From an uncultured Bacilli bacterium (GTDB taxonomy: Bacteria > Bacillota_I > Bacilli_A > RF39 > UBA660), in assembly GCA_944358855.1 (NCBI GenBank), contig CALVSC010000005.1, positions 1-42,321 of the forward strand: DNA of 42,321 bases, written 5' to 3'. The notes under the pieces were generated by a model that worked only from the letters and a program-made list of their open reading frames with translations, was not told the origin of the DNA and did not search any database. Within the stretch, counting starts at the first letter, position 1. The number at the start of each line of letters is the position of its first letter. Positions 8,763-17,755 of this stretch are shown piece after piece. The position numbers were made by a program, and so were the translations under genes.

Positions 8763-9218
8763 CTACTCAAACTTAGTTATTAACTTCGTATCTCCGGCAA
8801 CTTGGAAAATCTTTAAATTAGGCATAATTTTATTAACAATTGGAATATCAATTATAATCTGTGTAGCAATACGATAATATACTTGTGTCCTATGCTCATC
8901 AGTAGCACCAGTACTTGAATCAACTACATATTCCTTATAACAATATCCATCACTACAACTATCATACCCATCTAAATTAGAAACACTAGATTGATGATAT
9001 CCAACTTGCTTCATATAAGCCTGAATTTGTTGATTACAAACATTACTAGGATTATTAGGTTCACAATTACCTTCATATTGTTCAAATTTCGTGATAATGT
9101 AGTTCTTGACACGAAATGCCTTAGTATAATTAACATTAAATGCTAAATAACCAGTAACTAAAACCAAGAAAACAACAATCATAGCTAAGTTTACAACTCC
9201 ACCAAAAGCATCCCGCAT
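8763..9218 (-). CDS. TadE-like minor pilin
   Basis: A 151-residue protein with a very short N-terminus (MRDAFGG), one long hydrophobic helix (about 8-28), then an exported domain with four cysteines (NCEP, VCNQ, SCSDGYC). This is the TadE/TadF layout: a pseudopilin-like N-helix without a classical long leader, followed by a disulfide-capable head. It lies between the Flp-like pilin and the CpaE-like gene, as expected for a minor pilin of a Tad system. A similar single-helix protein is at 13513-13980. Confidence 0.72.
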   Translation of the reverse strand: MRDAFGGVVNLAMIVVFLVLVTGYLAFNVNYTKAFRVKNYIITKFEQYEGNCEPNNPSNVCNQQIQAYMKQVGYHQSSVSNLDGYDSCSDGYCYKEYVVDSSTGATDEHRTQVYYRIATQIIIDIPIVNKIMPNLKIFQVAGDTKLITKFE

Positions 9219-9249
9219 CTTCTACACTACCCTTCTTTTTTCTTTTTCG

Positions 9250-9420
9250 TTATTTATTAAAATGATCAACAACAATAGTACCACCACTATTAATATTAGC
9301 CCATTGACTATTAATAGCACTTTGAATACTTGGCCACATTAACCAGAAGAATCCAATAACCGCTGCAATAGCAATAAGAGTAATAACTGTTAAGTTTAAT
9401 TCACCAGTAGCTGCTTTCAT
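9250..9420 (-). CDS. Flp-like 56-residue pilin
   Basis: A very small gene with strong signals: AGGAAAGGATGTG before the ATG at 9420 and its own extended -10 promoter. The product has a six-residue leader-like start ending in Gly followed by Glu (MKAATG, then ELNLTVITLIAIAAVI), one hydrophobic helix (about 9-28) and a short polar tail. Flp pilins of Tad systems have this size and shape, and it sits between tadC and the tadE-like gene. The exact prepilin cleavage site is not canonical: Flp usually has Gly then Glu-Tyr at positions 5-6 of the mature helix, and there is no such pair here. It is the best candidate for the main filament subunit. Confidence 0.72.
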   Translation of the reverse strand: MKAATGELNLTVITLIAIAAVIGFFWLMWPSIQSAINSQWANINSGGTIVVDHFNK

Positions 9421-9457
9421 TAATAAAACACATCCTTTCCTATTCTCTACAATAAAT

Positions 9458-9486
9458 ATTATATCAACATAATTTTTATTTTACAA
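9458..9486 (-). promoter_or_regulatory. Strong predicted promoter of the Flp-like pilin gene
   Basis: -35 TTGTAA (9481-9486), 17-base spacer, extended -10 TGATATAAT with perfect TATAAT at 9458-9463. It lies in the 82-base gap after tadC, consistent with extra expression of the pilin. Confidence 0.7.
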
Positions 9487-9502
9487 TACAAATTAAATTA
9501 CT

Positions 9503-10288
9503 TTACATTTGGAACATCATCATCATAGATATTAAAATAATAACCATAGTACCTGCACCAGTAACTACAAGCATAACCATTGTCTGACTTTCCATATGAC
9601 CTAATCTCTCTTTATATTTTGTCTCACGAGCCTTATTTTGAAGATTAGAAACCGTTCTAGAAAACATCATCAAACGTTCTTGCTTTCTCTCCTGAGAACC
9701 TAATCCTAAACGATACAACAAACGCATCATTCTCATAGAATCTCTAACTGGATAAGTATTAGCAAACTCCATATAAGGATCAATAGAAGAATCACCAGAA
9801 TTTATACGTTCAATCAATCTCCTAAGACCAGGTTTAAAAATATCTGGAGCATCATCTATTGACTTACCTAAAGCAACAGGTACAGTATAATGCTGAATTA
9901 AAATTTCCAAACTCTTTAAATAGTATGGCAACATTACATCAATATCATGCAAATGTGCCTTATAAAAAGATTTTAACTGTGTATATGGCATTTTAAAAAC
10001 CAAAACAGCAACAACAATACAAAATACAATATTAAGAAAAGATAACTGATTTAAAAAGATAAATAAGAATACAATTGCAACAACTAATGCATACCAAATT
10101 CTCTTTCTAAACAATTGATTAGGATCAACTTCCTCACCATATCTTGCATAAACTAAAAAGTCATAATCATCTTCTCTTAAAATATTAAAATATTTTTCAT
10201 TATCTGCAATAAACTTATTTTTATCAATCGTATTATTATAAATTAATATAAAGATTATAATAGCACCAACAACAACAATTTCAAACAT
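9503..10288 (-). CDS. tadC: TadC-like pilus assembly membrane protein
   Basis: A 261-residue protein with an N-terminal helix, a hydrophobic pair at about 60-95, a helical cytoplasmic GspF-type domain (about 100-225) and a C-terminal helix rich in Met/Ile/Val. This is the T2SSF domain layout of TadB/TadC platform proteins. Start and stop overlap with tadB by one base (TAATG), so the two are coupled and probably form the inner-membrane platform moved by CpaF. Gene symbol by position as the second T2SSF gene of the Tad set. Confidence 0.82.
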   Translation of the reverse strand: MFEIVVVGAIIIFILIYNNTIDKNKFIADNEKYFNILREDDYDFLVYARYGEEVDPNQLFRKRIWYALVVAIVFLFIFLNQLSFLNIVFCIVVAVLVFKMPYTQLKSFYKAHLHDIDVMLPYYLKSLEILIQHYTVPVALGKSIDDAPDIFKPGLRRLIERINSGDSSIDPYMEFANTYPVRDSMRMMRLLYRLGLGSQERKQERLMMFSRTVSNLQNKARETKYKERLGHMESQTMVMLVVTGAGTMVIILISMMMMFQM

Positions 10289-11190
10289 TACTCAGCACCT
10301 ACATTCTCATTATAATATTTTTCACCTTTTAACAAGAAATAAGTATTAACTATCAAGACACCATGTAATAAAAGTTTAACATACCACCTATCAAGCATAA
10401 CCAGATAAGTTTCTCGTCCTAATAAATATTGTGTTAACATTACTAACAAATATAACATAATACCAAACTGTAAAAAGGATTTATGGAAAGTAGCACGTTC
10501 AATTCTATCTCGATAAACACTTTCAACTAACATATCGATATCTAGTTGCATATTATCCAAAGAATCCATCGCATTTTGTGCTCCTTCTTTAGTAATTTGT
10601 AAAAATAGTTGGTGCATATTCTTAACAATATAATATGGGTATAATTGACTCATATAATTAAGAGCATCATCGATACTTCCGTCTTGATAAGCTAATTCAA
10701 TCATATGATCAACGTCACTTTTTACAGGATCTTCCAAAATACCAGAATTACGAACACCCTCTAGTGCTTTAACAAAAGATTGTGTAGTGGCAAATTCCAT
10801 AATGGTATTAGAAGTATAAACCTGTATTTGCTCAAATATAAATTCGCTATAAACACGTTTACAACGTAAATATGATAAATATGGAACAAAAGATACAGCA
10901 ACAGCCATATAAATTAAAGAAATAAATAAATTGTAAAAATACAAATAGCTAACAACACCAGTAAACACCGCAATAACTACTACTTGTATTAAATATTGTC
11001 TAGGGGTATATTCTTGTCCCAATTCTTTTGTTTTCTCACGTACAACTTTAAAAGAATATGGTGCAAACTTATCATACATACCTTTAGCCTGAGAAGTAAT
11101 GAACTTGCCAACATTTTGTCCCTTATAATTACGATACAAAAAGATAACAAGGACTACAAATATGATAAAAATTAACTCCTCTAAATACAT
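10288..11190 (-). CDS. tadB: TadB-like pilus assembly membrane protein
   Basis: A 300-residue protein with an N-terminal membrane helix (about 5-22), a paired hydrophobic segment near 70-105, a cytoplasmic helical GspF-like domain with the EFATTQSFVKALEGVRN pattern, and a C-terminal hydrophobic stretch (about 240-290). It follows cpaF by 15 bases and is coupled to tadC. TadB and TadC act as the platform that transfers pilins into or out of the growing Tad pilus. Confidence 0.82.
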   Translation of the reverse strand: MYLEELIFIIFVVLVIFLYRNYKGQNVGKFITSQAKGMYDKFAPYSFKVVREKTKELGQEYTPRQYLIQVVVIAVFTGVVSYLYFYNLFISLIYMAVAVSFVPYLSYLRCKRVYSEFIFEQIQVYTSNTIMEFATTQSFVKALEGVRNSGILEDPVKSDVDHMIELAYQDGSIDDALNYMSQLYPYYIVKNMHQLFLQITKEGAQNAMDSLDNMQLDIDMLVESVYRDRIERATFHKSFLQFGIMLYLLVMLTQYLLGRETYLVMLDRWYVKLLLHGVLIVNTYFLLKGEKYYNENVGAE

Positions 11191-11205
11191 ATTATCACCC
11201 CTTTT

Positions 11206-12630
11206 TTAGCCTAAACTACCTAAAGTAGAAAAATCTACATTACCACTACCAGAATTAGTGGTATTATCTCCCGTTTCATTATCGGTAACACTAACAACCG
11301 GTTGTGTAACAGGTGTTGTTTCCGTAACAACAGGCTCTGCAGCCACTGCAGGAACCGTACCATCACTAGGAACTGTATTCGTAACAGGTGCAAGTGTTGG
11401 TGTATCATCAGTCTTTGGAACATCATCATTCACAACAACTGGCGCACCACCATCAGCAACTGATTGAATTACTGGTTCAACATTATTAACATTTGGAGTA
11501 TCAACTTTCTCATCAGTTTCCTTATTCTCCATAAACGCTTCTTTAGAAACATCATCCGTAAATGGTAAATCATCACTTAAATGTTCCGTAATAGCATTAA
11601 TATCAATATTTTGATTTTCCAAATATTCAATTAAATGTGGACTTGGTTTTCTCATCACAGGCTCTTTACCAAATAATTTTTGATAAATAATACGTGATTG
11701 TGGCTTATTATCCTCATCAACATAAAATTCACAAACCTCATCAACTTCACGATGAAATTTACCAAGTTTCTTACTATAATAAGCTTTAATATGAACACCC
11801 AATTGAATATAACGATAAATTGTGTTCAAAAACTGGTTAACATCCAAATCTGTCTCCATCAAACTATACATACGATAAGGAATTGCTGAAGCTTTATCAG
11901 CATGAATAGTAGATAAGATATTATGTCCAGATGAAATAGAGTTACGAACTGCAGAAACGGCTTCTGCACTACGAACTTCGGATAGTAAAATCCACTTTGG
12001 ATTCTGACGCATACAAGTAACCAAAACGTCTGTATAACTAGCAACATTATTAGTCTTCATCGCAACAATATCACGCTGAGGGAAAATCTTATCCAAATGA
12101 AGTTCCAAAGTATCTTCAATAGTAATAAGCTTTTCTTCTGTTTTAGTATGACTAGCTAAATACTTAACAAACTCAGTTTTACCAGAACCAGTTTCACCAC
12201 AAACAATAATATTACAATGTCCTTCAACACACTTGATTAAGATATCGTGAATATCTTGTGTGAAATAATCATCTTTAAGTAACTTCTCTTTTTCCAAACG
12301 AATCTTAGCTGGAGTTTTACGAATAACCATAGCAATACCATTAGTAGCAATAGAAGGATGCACAAAGTTCAAACGTAATTCAGCAGACTCAGCATCCAAA
12401 AAAGGTTTTGCATTATTAAAAGTTGTACCCATGACATTAGAACATTGAAATGCTAATTTTTCTACAAACTCAGGTGTAAGACCTTGAACTTCTACTCTAA
12501 GAGAGCCCTGGGTTAGAGAACGAATCCAAGTTTGTCCATTATTATCAAAAGAAATATCTGTAATATCATCATTATCAAGTAAAGGCCTTAAAGGACCAAA
12601 ATCTAATTTATCAAAAATATTTTCATTCAT
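11206..12630 (-). CDS. cpaF: CpaF/TadA-family pilus assembly ATPase with low-complexity tail
   Basis: A secretion ATPase of the VirB11/CpaF family. Start ATG 12630 (474 residues) is chosen because AGGAG lies 9 bases upstream; the ATG three codons earlier abuts it. The Walker A motif GETGSGKT is at 145-152, the Asp-box region at 170-176 (TIEDTLE), Walker B at 213-221 (WILLSEVRS) and the conserved His region at 241-245 (IHADK). From about 365 to the end is a Pro/Thr/Val/Asp-rich, disordered tail ending in Gly-Ser-rich sequence, which CpaF proteins normally lack. It should drive assembly through TadB/TadC. VirB11 also works with VirB4 in type IV secretion, so this enzyme could serve both halves of the locus; that is inference. 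Confidence 0.93.
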   Translation of the reverse strand: MNENIFDKLDFGPLRPLLDNDDITDISFDNNGQTWIRSLTQGSLRVEVQGLTPEFVEKLAFQCSNVMGTTFNNAKPFLDAESAELRLNFVHPSIATNGIAMVIRKTPAKIRLEKEKLLKDDYFTQDIHDILIKCVEGHCNIIVCGETGSGKTEFVKYLASHTKTEEKLITIEDTLELHLDKIFPQRDIVAMKTNNVASYTDVLVTCMRQNPKWILLSEVRSAEAVSAVRNSISSGHNILSTIHADKASAIPYRMYSLMETDLDVNQFLNTIYRYIQLGVHIKAYYSKKLGKFHREVDEVCEFYVDEDNKPQSRIIYQKLFGKEPVMRKPSPHLIEYLENQNIDINAITEHLSDDLPFTDDVSKEAFMENKETDEKVDTPNVNNVEPVIQSVADGGAPVVVNDDVPKTDDTPTLAPVTNTVPSDGTVPAVAAEPVVTETTPVTQPVVSVTDNETGDNTTNSGSGNVDFSTLGSLG

Positions 12631-12663
12631 CCAACCCATCTCCTATTCTTTATTTTATTATTT

Positions 12664-13482
12664 TTAACCAATACTTTCATCCCAATAAGTAACCGTTTCA
12701 ATCCAACTACGTAAACTATCACTGTCTAATTCCAAATCATCAGGATTATCTTTTAAACTTTCATTCGTTGGTACAGGAACTAACTCTGAATCATAAGATT
12801 GTAAATAACTAGCTTTCTTTAAAAGAATATAATATTCTTCAGGTAAGGCAAATACAATCATAGCTGGAGTTCTTTGCTCATCTAAATTAGAAAACACTGG
12901 TAAACCTGCAGAATCTTTAACTGCTAAAACTTTAACATTTTTCAAGAATCTACCATACTGCATTAATTCTGGATCTCCATTCGTAGTTGCAACACTATCA
13001 GCATCTTGAATTCTTGTAATTCTTAAATAGATATCAATATAATTTCCTGGATAAATAGAGTTACCATAAGTAGACTCAATATTAACAGGCATATTATATA
13101 AAACATAACCCTTTGGATAGTCCAAAATTATATTAGCTGGTAATTGTTCTTTTTCAACAACTTGTCTAGTATAGAATAAACTACCCTCTGGAATTAAAGT
13201 ATCAGCATTAGAATACTTATCAATAACATCAGCCTGGTTTGTAATGACATCTCCTTCAAGCATAGAAGGAGGTACTTCCCTAGTACCTACCATCGCTTCT
13301 GTAATTTGAACACCAGGATCAATTTGTTCTTTCGCATATGGAACAACAACTGGATTAACAGCAGACTGAACTCTCATATTATAAGCAATGTATAATATCA
13401 AAACAGCTGCTACTACACCAACAACTGTAACGGTGTTTTTATTTGATAAGAACTTCTTAAAACCAGTACCTAAATTACCCAT
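12664..13482 (-). CDS. cpaB: CpaB/RcpC-like SAF-domain protein
   Basis: A 272-residue protein with one N-terminal membrane helix (about 18-36) and an exported part beginning with a SAF domain (about 45-115; VVPYAKEQIDPGVQIT...REVPPSM). A RcpC/CpaB-type region follows, containing YVLYNMPVN...GNYIDIYL. CpaB/RcpC proteins are periplasmic or cell-wall-facing parts of Tad pili. It lies directly before cpaF with a normal ribosome binding site (GGAAGGAG). Confidence 0.85.
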   Translation of the reverse strand: MGNLGTGFKKFLSNKNTVTVVGVVAAVLILYIAYNMRVQSAVNPVVVPYAKEQIDPGVQITEAMVGTREVPPSMLEGDVITNQADVIDKYSNADTLIPEGSLFYTRQVVEKEQLPANIILDYPKGYVLYNMPVNIESTYGNSIYPGNYIDIYLRITRIQDADSVATTNGDPELMQYGRFLKNVKVLAVKDSAGLPVFSNLDEQRTPAMIVFALPEEYYILLKKASYLQSYDSELVPVPTNESLKDNPDDLELDSDSLRSWIETVTYWDESIG

Positions 13483-13512
13483 ATTATTTCTCCTTCCTTT
13501 TTATTCTCATTC

Positions 13513-13980
13513 TTAATTAACAACATTAATTTTACCTAAATCACTACTTGGATCATTTAATTCATCAGTAACATATTTATCATTCTGATATGTATTTTCA
13601 AGTATTGCATCAATCTGTGTTGACATTTCCAAGTTACTTTCTTCAAAACTTAAAACAGTAGAAGAATCCGCTTTAACACTTACTTTAGGAGGAACTTCAT
13701 TAATATCATAGAATGACAACTGATAATTTCTAGTTAAATCAACTGAATCAGCAAATCTTCTAACAAAACTTTCTACAAATTTTTCTTTATCCATTCTAAG
13801 TAAGCCGGTTTCACGATAATACTTAAGATCAAGCGCATCTACCATCGCAGCTTCTGAAGTTTCTTTCACCAGGTAGTAATCTAACTCACTACCTGATGAA
13901 TAGTTGGAAATGATATTAATCATAAGTAAAGCAGCTAAACTCAAAATGATAATACCAACAGTTAACATCGCTTTATTCAT
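13513..13980 (-). CDS. Small single-helix exported protein, minor-pilin-like
   Basis: A 155-residue protein with an N-terminal membrane helix (about 6-26) and a soluble, exported, cysteine-free domain rich in Asp/Glu. The layout resembles TadE/TadF minor pilins and the 151-residue protein at 8763-9218, but the exported part has no recognised motif. It lies between cpaB and the large cysteine-rich gene with short gaps, so it is almost certainly part of the apparatus. Function otherwise unknown. Confidence 0.6.
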   Translation of the reverse strand: MNKAMLTVGIIILSLAALLMINIISNYSSGSELDYYLVKETSEAAMVDALDLKYYRETGLLRMDKEKFVESFVRRFADSVDLTRNYQLSFYDINEVPPKVSVKADSSTVLSFEESNLEMSTQIDAILENTYQNDKYVTDELNDPSSDLGKINVVN

Positions 13981-13985
13981 AATAC

Positions 13986-16946
13986 CTATCTCCCTTCATT
14001 ATTTACACCTGGTGTACCACGTTCAAGAACAGCTCCACCAAGTCTATCAAGTAAATTACTATGATAATAAGTAAATGTATTATCTTCACTATCTGAAGAC
14101 TGTTTAATAGAACCATCATCAAAGTCTGAATATGACTTACCTTTATTGAACTCACGAATCTCGCGAAGAGCCTGATTATCTAATTGAATACGATAATCTA
14201 AGTAATTGTCATTATAAATACGATTACCTTCACTTTGAACTTTTTGAATATAAGCTAATGGATTAACAATATAACCATCATTCTTATTACTCATACTATT
14301 TTCAAGCAAACTAGCATCTGACATATTCTTTGAGCCCATGGTCCAGTTATAACCAGGTTGACGTCCTAAATTCAAACTATTAGCCGTTTCACTATCTAAC
14401 TTAACTTTATTTGCATCAGTTTCATTCTTCTGTGCAGGGAACAAATTACCAAGATCTACTACTCTAAATGTATAATCATCAAATCCAGTTTCATCACATT
14501 CATCACCAACACATGTAGAGTCTTCACAAATTAATTTATCATTCTCATCAAGTTCATAAGTCTCATTCTTCAAAGCATAGAAACATGAAATATCAAAATC
14601 CCATCCAAAGTAACCAAATTCCCTAGTACTAGCAAATATATTTTGATTACCAGCAACTTCTGCTTTAATTTGACTTTCAGTATAGCAATCACTATCTAAA
14701 ACAATCTTTTCCCACCATTTAGTATTAACGCTTTGAGCATCAAGTGGAATACAGAACTTATCTTCTTTTTCAGTCCATGCACCATCTGTAATAGGTTTAA
14801 ATGAAATTTCTCCAGTCTTATTATTAATCCATGTTCCAGGGAAACTCCATGCAGCTTGATAACGATCTAGTGCTGAACTTTCTTTATAACATCCAGTATA
14901 ACCATAATCTCCGTTTTCACCTAATGTTAAATCACTAGGAACAAAAATTGATTCGTTAAGGTTCTCACCATTACCACCATTACCAGGGGTTTTTACATTT
15001 GCTTTTCCGGTACTTAATGGGAATGTAACTTTTTGTGTCTTGCCTTCACCATCAACATATGAAGCACCAATTGTAAATGTAGATGTTCTTGTAGAACATG
15101 ATGCTGAAGCTTCACATTTAGCAATCGCAGCATTATAAGCATTCAAATTATTTAAATAATCTCTTGCAGCTTCACTATCATTTAAATATGAATAAGTACT
15201 ACAGCCACTCCAATAGCAAGGGTCTTGGCATAATCCACTTGTATAATGTTGAAGTTTAAATCCTTCACGACCTGGTAAATATAATCCAGCTCCAGCTTGA
15301 TTATAATAATCATGTTCAGCCTTTGTTCTAGCATCTTCATTTTCTTTATACCAACGTCCATATGTATTTCCCTTATTAGACCAACCGATATAACCATTCT
15401 TATTCATTGTATATTCACCTGCATATCCAGGAAATGGAATATAATCCATTTGAGCAGCTCTTGCCGTTGCCGTCTTAGCAGCTAATGGATCAGTTGTTGT
15501 ATTATCATCTCCATATACTTCTTCATAGCATTGTTTGCTACAAGCATCACTATATTTACCACCATCACAATTTTGAACACAAGAATCAAATGATTGATTA
15601 GGTCCACCTTGATGTGTTAATCCAGGAATATAGTTACAGAACGGAGTTGGTGAACAAACTCCAGGTTTAGTTGGAGGTGATGACTTAACATAAGAATCAC
15701 AAACAACTCTACTTGTTACACGAACTCTATATTCAAAACATAAACCTGCTTTTGAAACAACAGGAGGACCATATTCAACTACAACACTTTCCTCACAAAC
15801 CTTAGAACAAACATTGGCAGATTCAGATTTTGTATTTCCAGATGTATATGTATATTTATATGTAACTTTTTCTTCTGACTCTTCTTTAGCATAATAATAT
15901 TTTGTATTTTCTGGCTTGTAATATCCACCTGAACTTTCTGAAGTATCCACGCCATCTTTAGACATAGGAACTTCACAAGTTAATTTCTCAGTTTTTTCAA
16001 TAGAACCAGGTTTTTTAGAATCTGTATTCTTTTTTATGTACTGACTAAAATCATGGCCAGTAGCAAAAGCTTGTTTTTTAGCATAATTAAAGTCTGCCAA
16101 AAATTGGCTATCTGGAACATAATCAGGTTGCGTATTTTCAATTTCCTTAACATGTTCGATAGCAGAATAAATTAATTTAGCAGCAGTTTCATCTTCGTAA
16201 TTAAAAGCAACCCTCTCATTTAAACAATAATCAATTATTGTATCATAAGTTCCTTTTAATTCATCACTAACTGCATTATAGTTATATTGTTTAATCATAT
16301 CTTCAGAAACATGAGCTTTTTTTAATATACTAGCATAATCTGAATACCCTTCACCAGTTCTAAATACTTTACATAAACGATCATATTGTTCATTTGGAAC
16401 TGGATCACGAACTTCTTTAACAGGATTTATATCAAGTTCAACAGCTACTTGATAAGTGCCTACTTTTTGCCCAGTATCATCAGTAGTAGCTTCATCATAT
16501 GAAAGACAAGTATCATCTGTTTCAGCTAAAACCAAATTAACAGTAACAATAGCATTTACATTTTTAACTTCAACCTTTAACGGACTATCAGGAGTAATAA
16601 CAACACCATCTAGAGACGTAGAGATAGCATCACTTACACTACCAATATAATCTGAGTCATCTTCATTTCCATCTTTAACAGATGTTCCTTGCACTCTAAA
16701 CTTTCCATTATCAACAGAAATAGTTTGAGAAGTAGCACTTTTATCGACAACTGCAACACCATATTTTGTATCCATTTTTTCTGTAGGCGTACATTGCTTA
16801 CCATCTTTAGTTGGAGCAATGGTTTCATTTTTAGAAACTTCCGCAACATTTGTAGGTTTGTTAAAAGCTGTTCTAATACCAACAATTGCTGCAAATGCTA
16901 AAGCTATAAATAACACCCCAATGATTATTCTTTTACGCTTCATCAT
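13986..16946 (-). CDS. Large cysteine-rich anchored surface protein
   Basis: Start ATG 16946 (986 residues) has AGGTGGAG 6 bases upstream and overlaps the end of the sortase gene. After a short basic start (MMKRKR) comes one membrane helix (about 7-27); the rest is exported. I count 27 cysteines, concentrated in the middle (motifs VCSKVCEE, SCVQNC, ACSKQCYE, GLCQDPCYWSGC, ICEDSTCVGDEC), which suggests many disulfides. No LPXTG-like signal or C-terminal membrane helix is seen, so it is anchored at its N-terminus. It could be a stalk, tip or adhesin of the pilus. No family is recognised. Confidence 0.72.
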   Translation of the reverse strand: MMKRKRIIIGVLFIALAFAAIVGIRTAFNKPTNVAEVSKNETIAPTKDGKQCTPTEKMDTKYGVAVVDKSATSQTISVDNGKFRVQGTSVKDGNEDDSDYIGSVSDAISTSLDGVVITPDSPLKVEVKNVNAIVTVNLVLAETDDTCLSYDEATTDDTGQKVGTYQVAVELDINPVKEVRDPVPNEQYDRLCKVFRTGEGYSDYASILKKAHVSEDMIKQYNYNAVSDELKGTYDTIIDYCLNERVAFNYEDETAAKLIYSAIEHVKEIENTQPDYVPDSQFLADFNYAKKQAFATGHDFSQYIKKNTDSKKPGSIEKTEKLTCEVPMSKDGVDTSESSGGYYKPENTKYYYAKEESEEKVTYKYTYTSGNTKSESANVCSKVCEESVVVEYGPPVVSKAGLCFEYRVRVTSRVVCDSYVKSSPPTKPGVCSPTPFCNYIPGLTHQGGPNQSFDSCVQNCDGGKYSDACSKQCYEEVYGDDNTTTDPLAAKTATARAAQMDYIPFPGYAGEYTMNKNGYIGWSNKGNTYGRWYKENEDARTKAEHDYYNQAGAGLYLPGREGFKLQHYTSGLCQDPCYWSGCSTYSYLNDSEAARDYLNNLNAYNAAIAKCEASASCSTRTSTFTIGASYVDGEGKTQKVTFPLSTGKANVKTPGNGGNGENLNESIFVPSDLTLGENGDYGYTGCYKESSALDRYQAAWSFPGTWINNKTGEISFKPITDGAWTEKEDKFCIPLDAQSVNTKWWEKIVLDSDCYTESQIKAEVAGNQNIFASTREFGYFGWDFDISCFYALKNETYELDENDKLICEDSTCVGDECDETGFDDYTFRVVDLGNLFPAQKNETDANKVKLDSETANSLNLGRQPGYNWTMGSKNMSDASLLENSMSNKNDGYIVNPLAYIQKVQSEGNRIYNDNYLDYRIQLDNQALREIREFNKGKSYSDFDDGSIKQSSDSEDNTFTYYHSNLLDRLGGAVLERGTPGVNNEGR

Positions 16947-17739
16947 TGTATTCTCCACCTTTCATTACTTCATCAATTTCTTTATACTTATCCGTTTTTT
17001 CTACTGAATAGTTTCTCTTCATTTCACCATCACGTACTAATCTAGCATCGATTCTAATTTCACGATTTGGTTCATCGATAAACATTCTCGTACAAGTAAT
17101 TAAAGAAATTAATTTATCATTTTCGTCTACATCTATATTAAACTTAAAGATGCTATCTTTAAGGGATTGCTCAATATACTGTTTCATTTCTTTACTTGTG
17201 AAATCTTTTTCAACAAATACATTTGTATCTCCATGTTCAGGGAAAGAAACTGCATAAATCTTATATATGTAATTTTCCCCATTTACAGTATATTGAATAT
17301 ATTTATTTTCTTTAACAAAATCAAGATATACAAAACTCATCAAAGATTCAAAACGCATTGAATCCTCATCTGCCATTTTAGGATTAGCAGATAAATTCAT
17401 AAAATTATGACCTGATATCGTAATTCTATTTAACAATTTATCTGTCTTAATCTCATTCCAAGCAAAATTATCATTCATACCATCAAAATTAAACCCTGGG
17501 GCATAGACTACAGGAAAATCAATATTCGTTCCCTGTACTCTAATCCAACCGATTGTCTCATAATCTTCCGTATCTTTTTGTGCATACTCTTTTATCTTAT
17601 CAACCCTATCTTCTACAGGGTAATAATCATAAAACAGCATAAACATTACCGCACCTATTAAACACAAAAAAGATAGAATCCCTATCACTAGAAATACTTT
17701 CTTTTTTTGTTTTATTAACTTAACACTACTCTTTCTCAC
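16933..17739 (-). CDS. Class B-type sortase
   Basis: A 268-residue protein starting at GTG 17739 (AGGTGAG 7 bases upstream). One N-terminal membrane helix (about 14-36) leads to a sortase domain. Catalytic candidates are His111 in ITISGHNFM, Cys216 in SLITCTRMF, and an Arg within 226-233 (NREIRIDARLV). The extra helical insertion between His and Cys fits class B sortases, which attach pilins, haem proteins or other surface proteins to cell wall or to each other. It overlaps the cysteine-rich gene. No LPXTG- or NPQTN-type substrate signal was found among the visible neighbours, so its substrate is unclear. Confidence 0.88.
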   Translation of the reverse strand: MRKSSVKLIKQKKKVFLVIGILSFLCLIGAVMFMLFYDYYPVEDRVDKIKEYAQKDTEDYETIGWIRVQGTNIDFPVVYAPGFNFDGMNDNFAWNEIKTDKLLNRITISGHNFMNLSANPKMADEDSMRFESLMSFVYLDFVKENKYIQYTVNGENYIYKIYAVSFPEHGDTNVFVEKDFTSKEMKQYIEQSLKDSIFKFNIDVDENDKLISLITCTRMFIDEPNREIRIDARLVRDGEMKRNYSVEKTDKYKEIDEVMKGGEYNDEA

Positions 17740-17755
17740 TTCTTAACTCACCTGC

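Noticed and set aside
11258-11467. Plus-strand frame opposite the cpaF tail
   Set aside because: It is an open frame caused by the low-complexity tail on the other strand; no ribosome site or recognisable protein pattern. Other plus-strand frames of 60-110 codons under minus-strand genes were rejected for the same reason.
1-12630. Integrative conjugative element or plasmid transfer region
   Set aside because: VirB4, PrgI and VirB6-like genes alone suggest one, but no relaxase, coupling protein, integrase, direct repeats or cargo genes are visible, and Tad genes are continuous with them. Sequence left of position 1 could change this.
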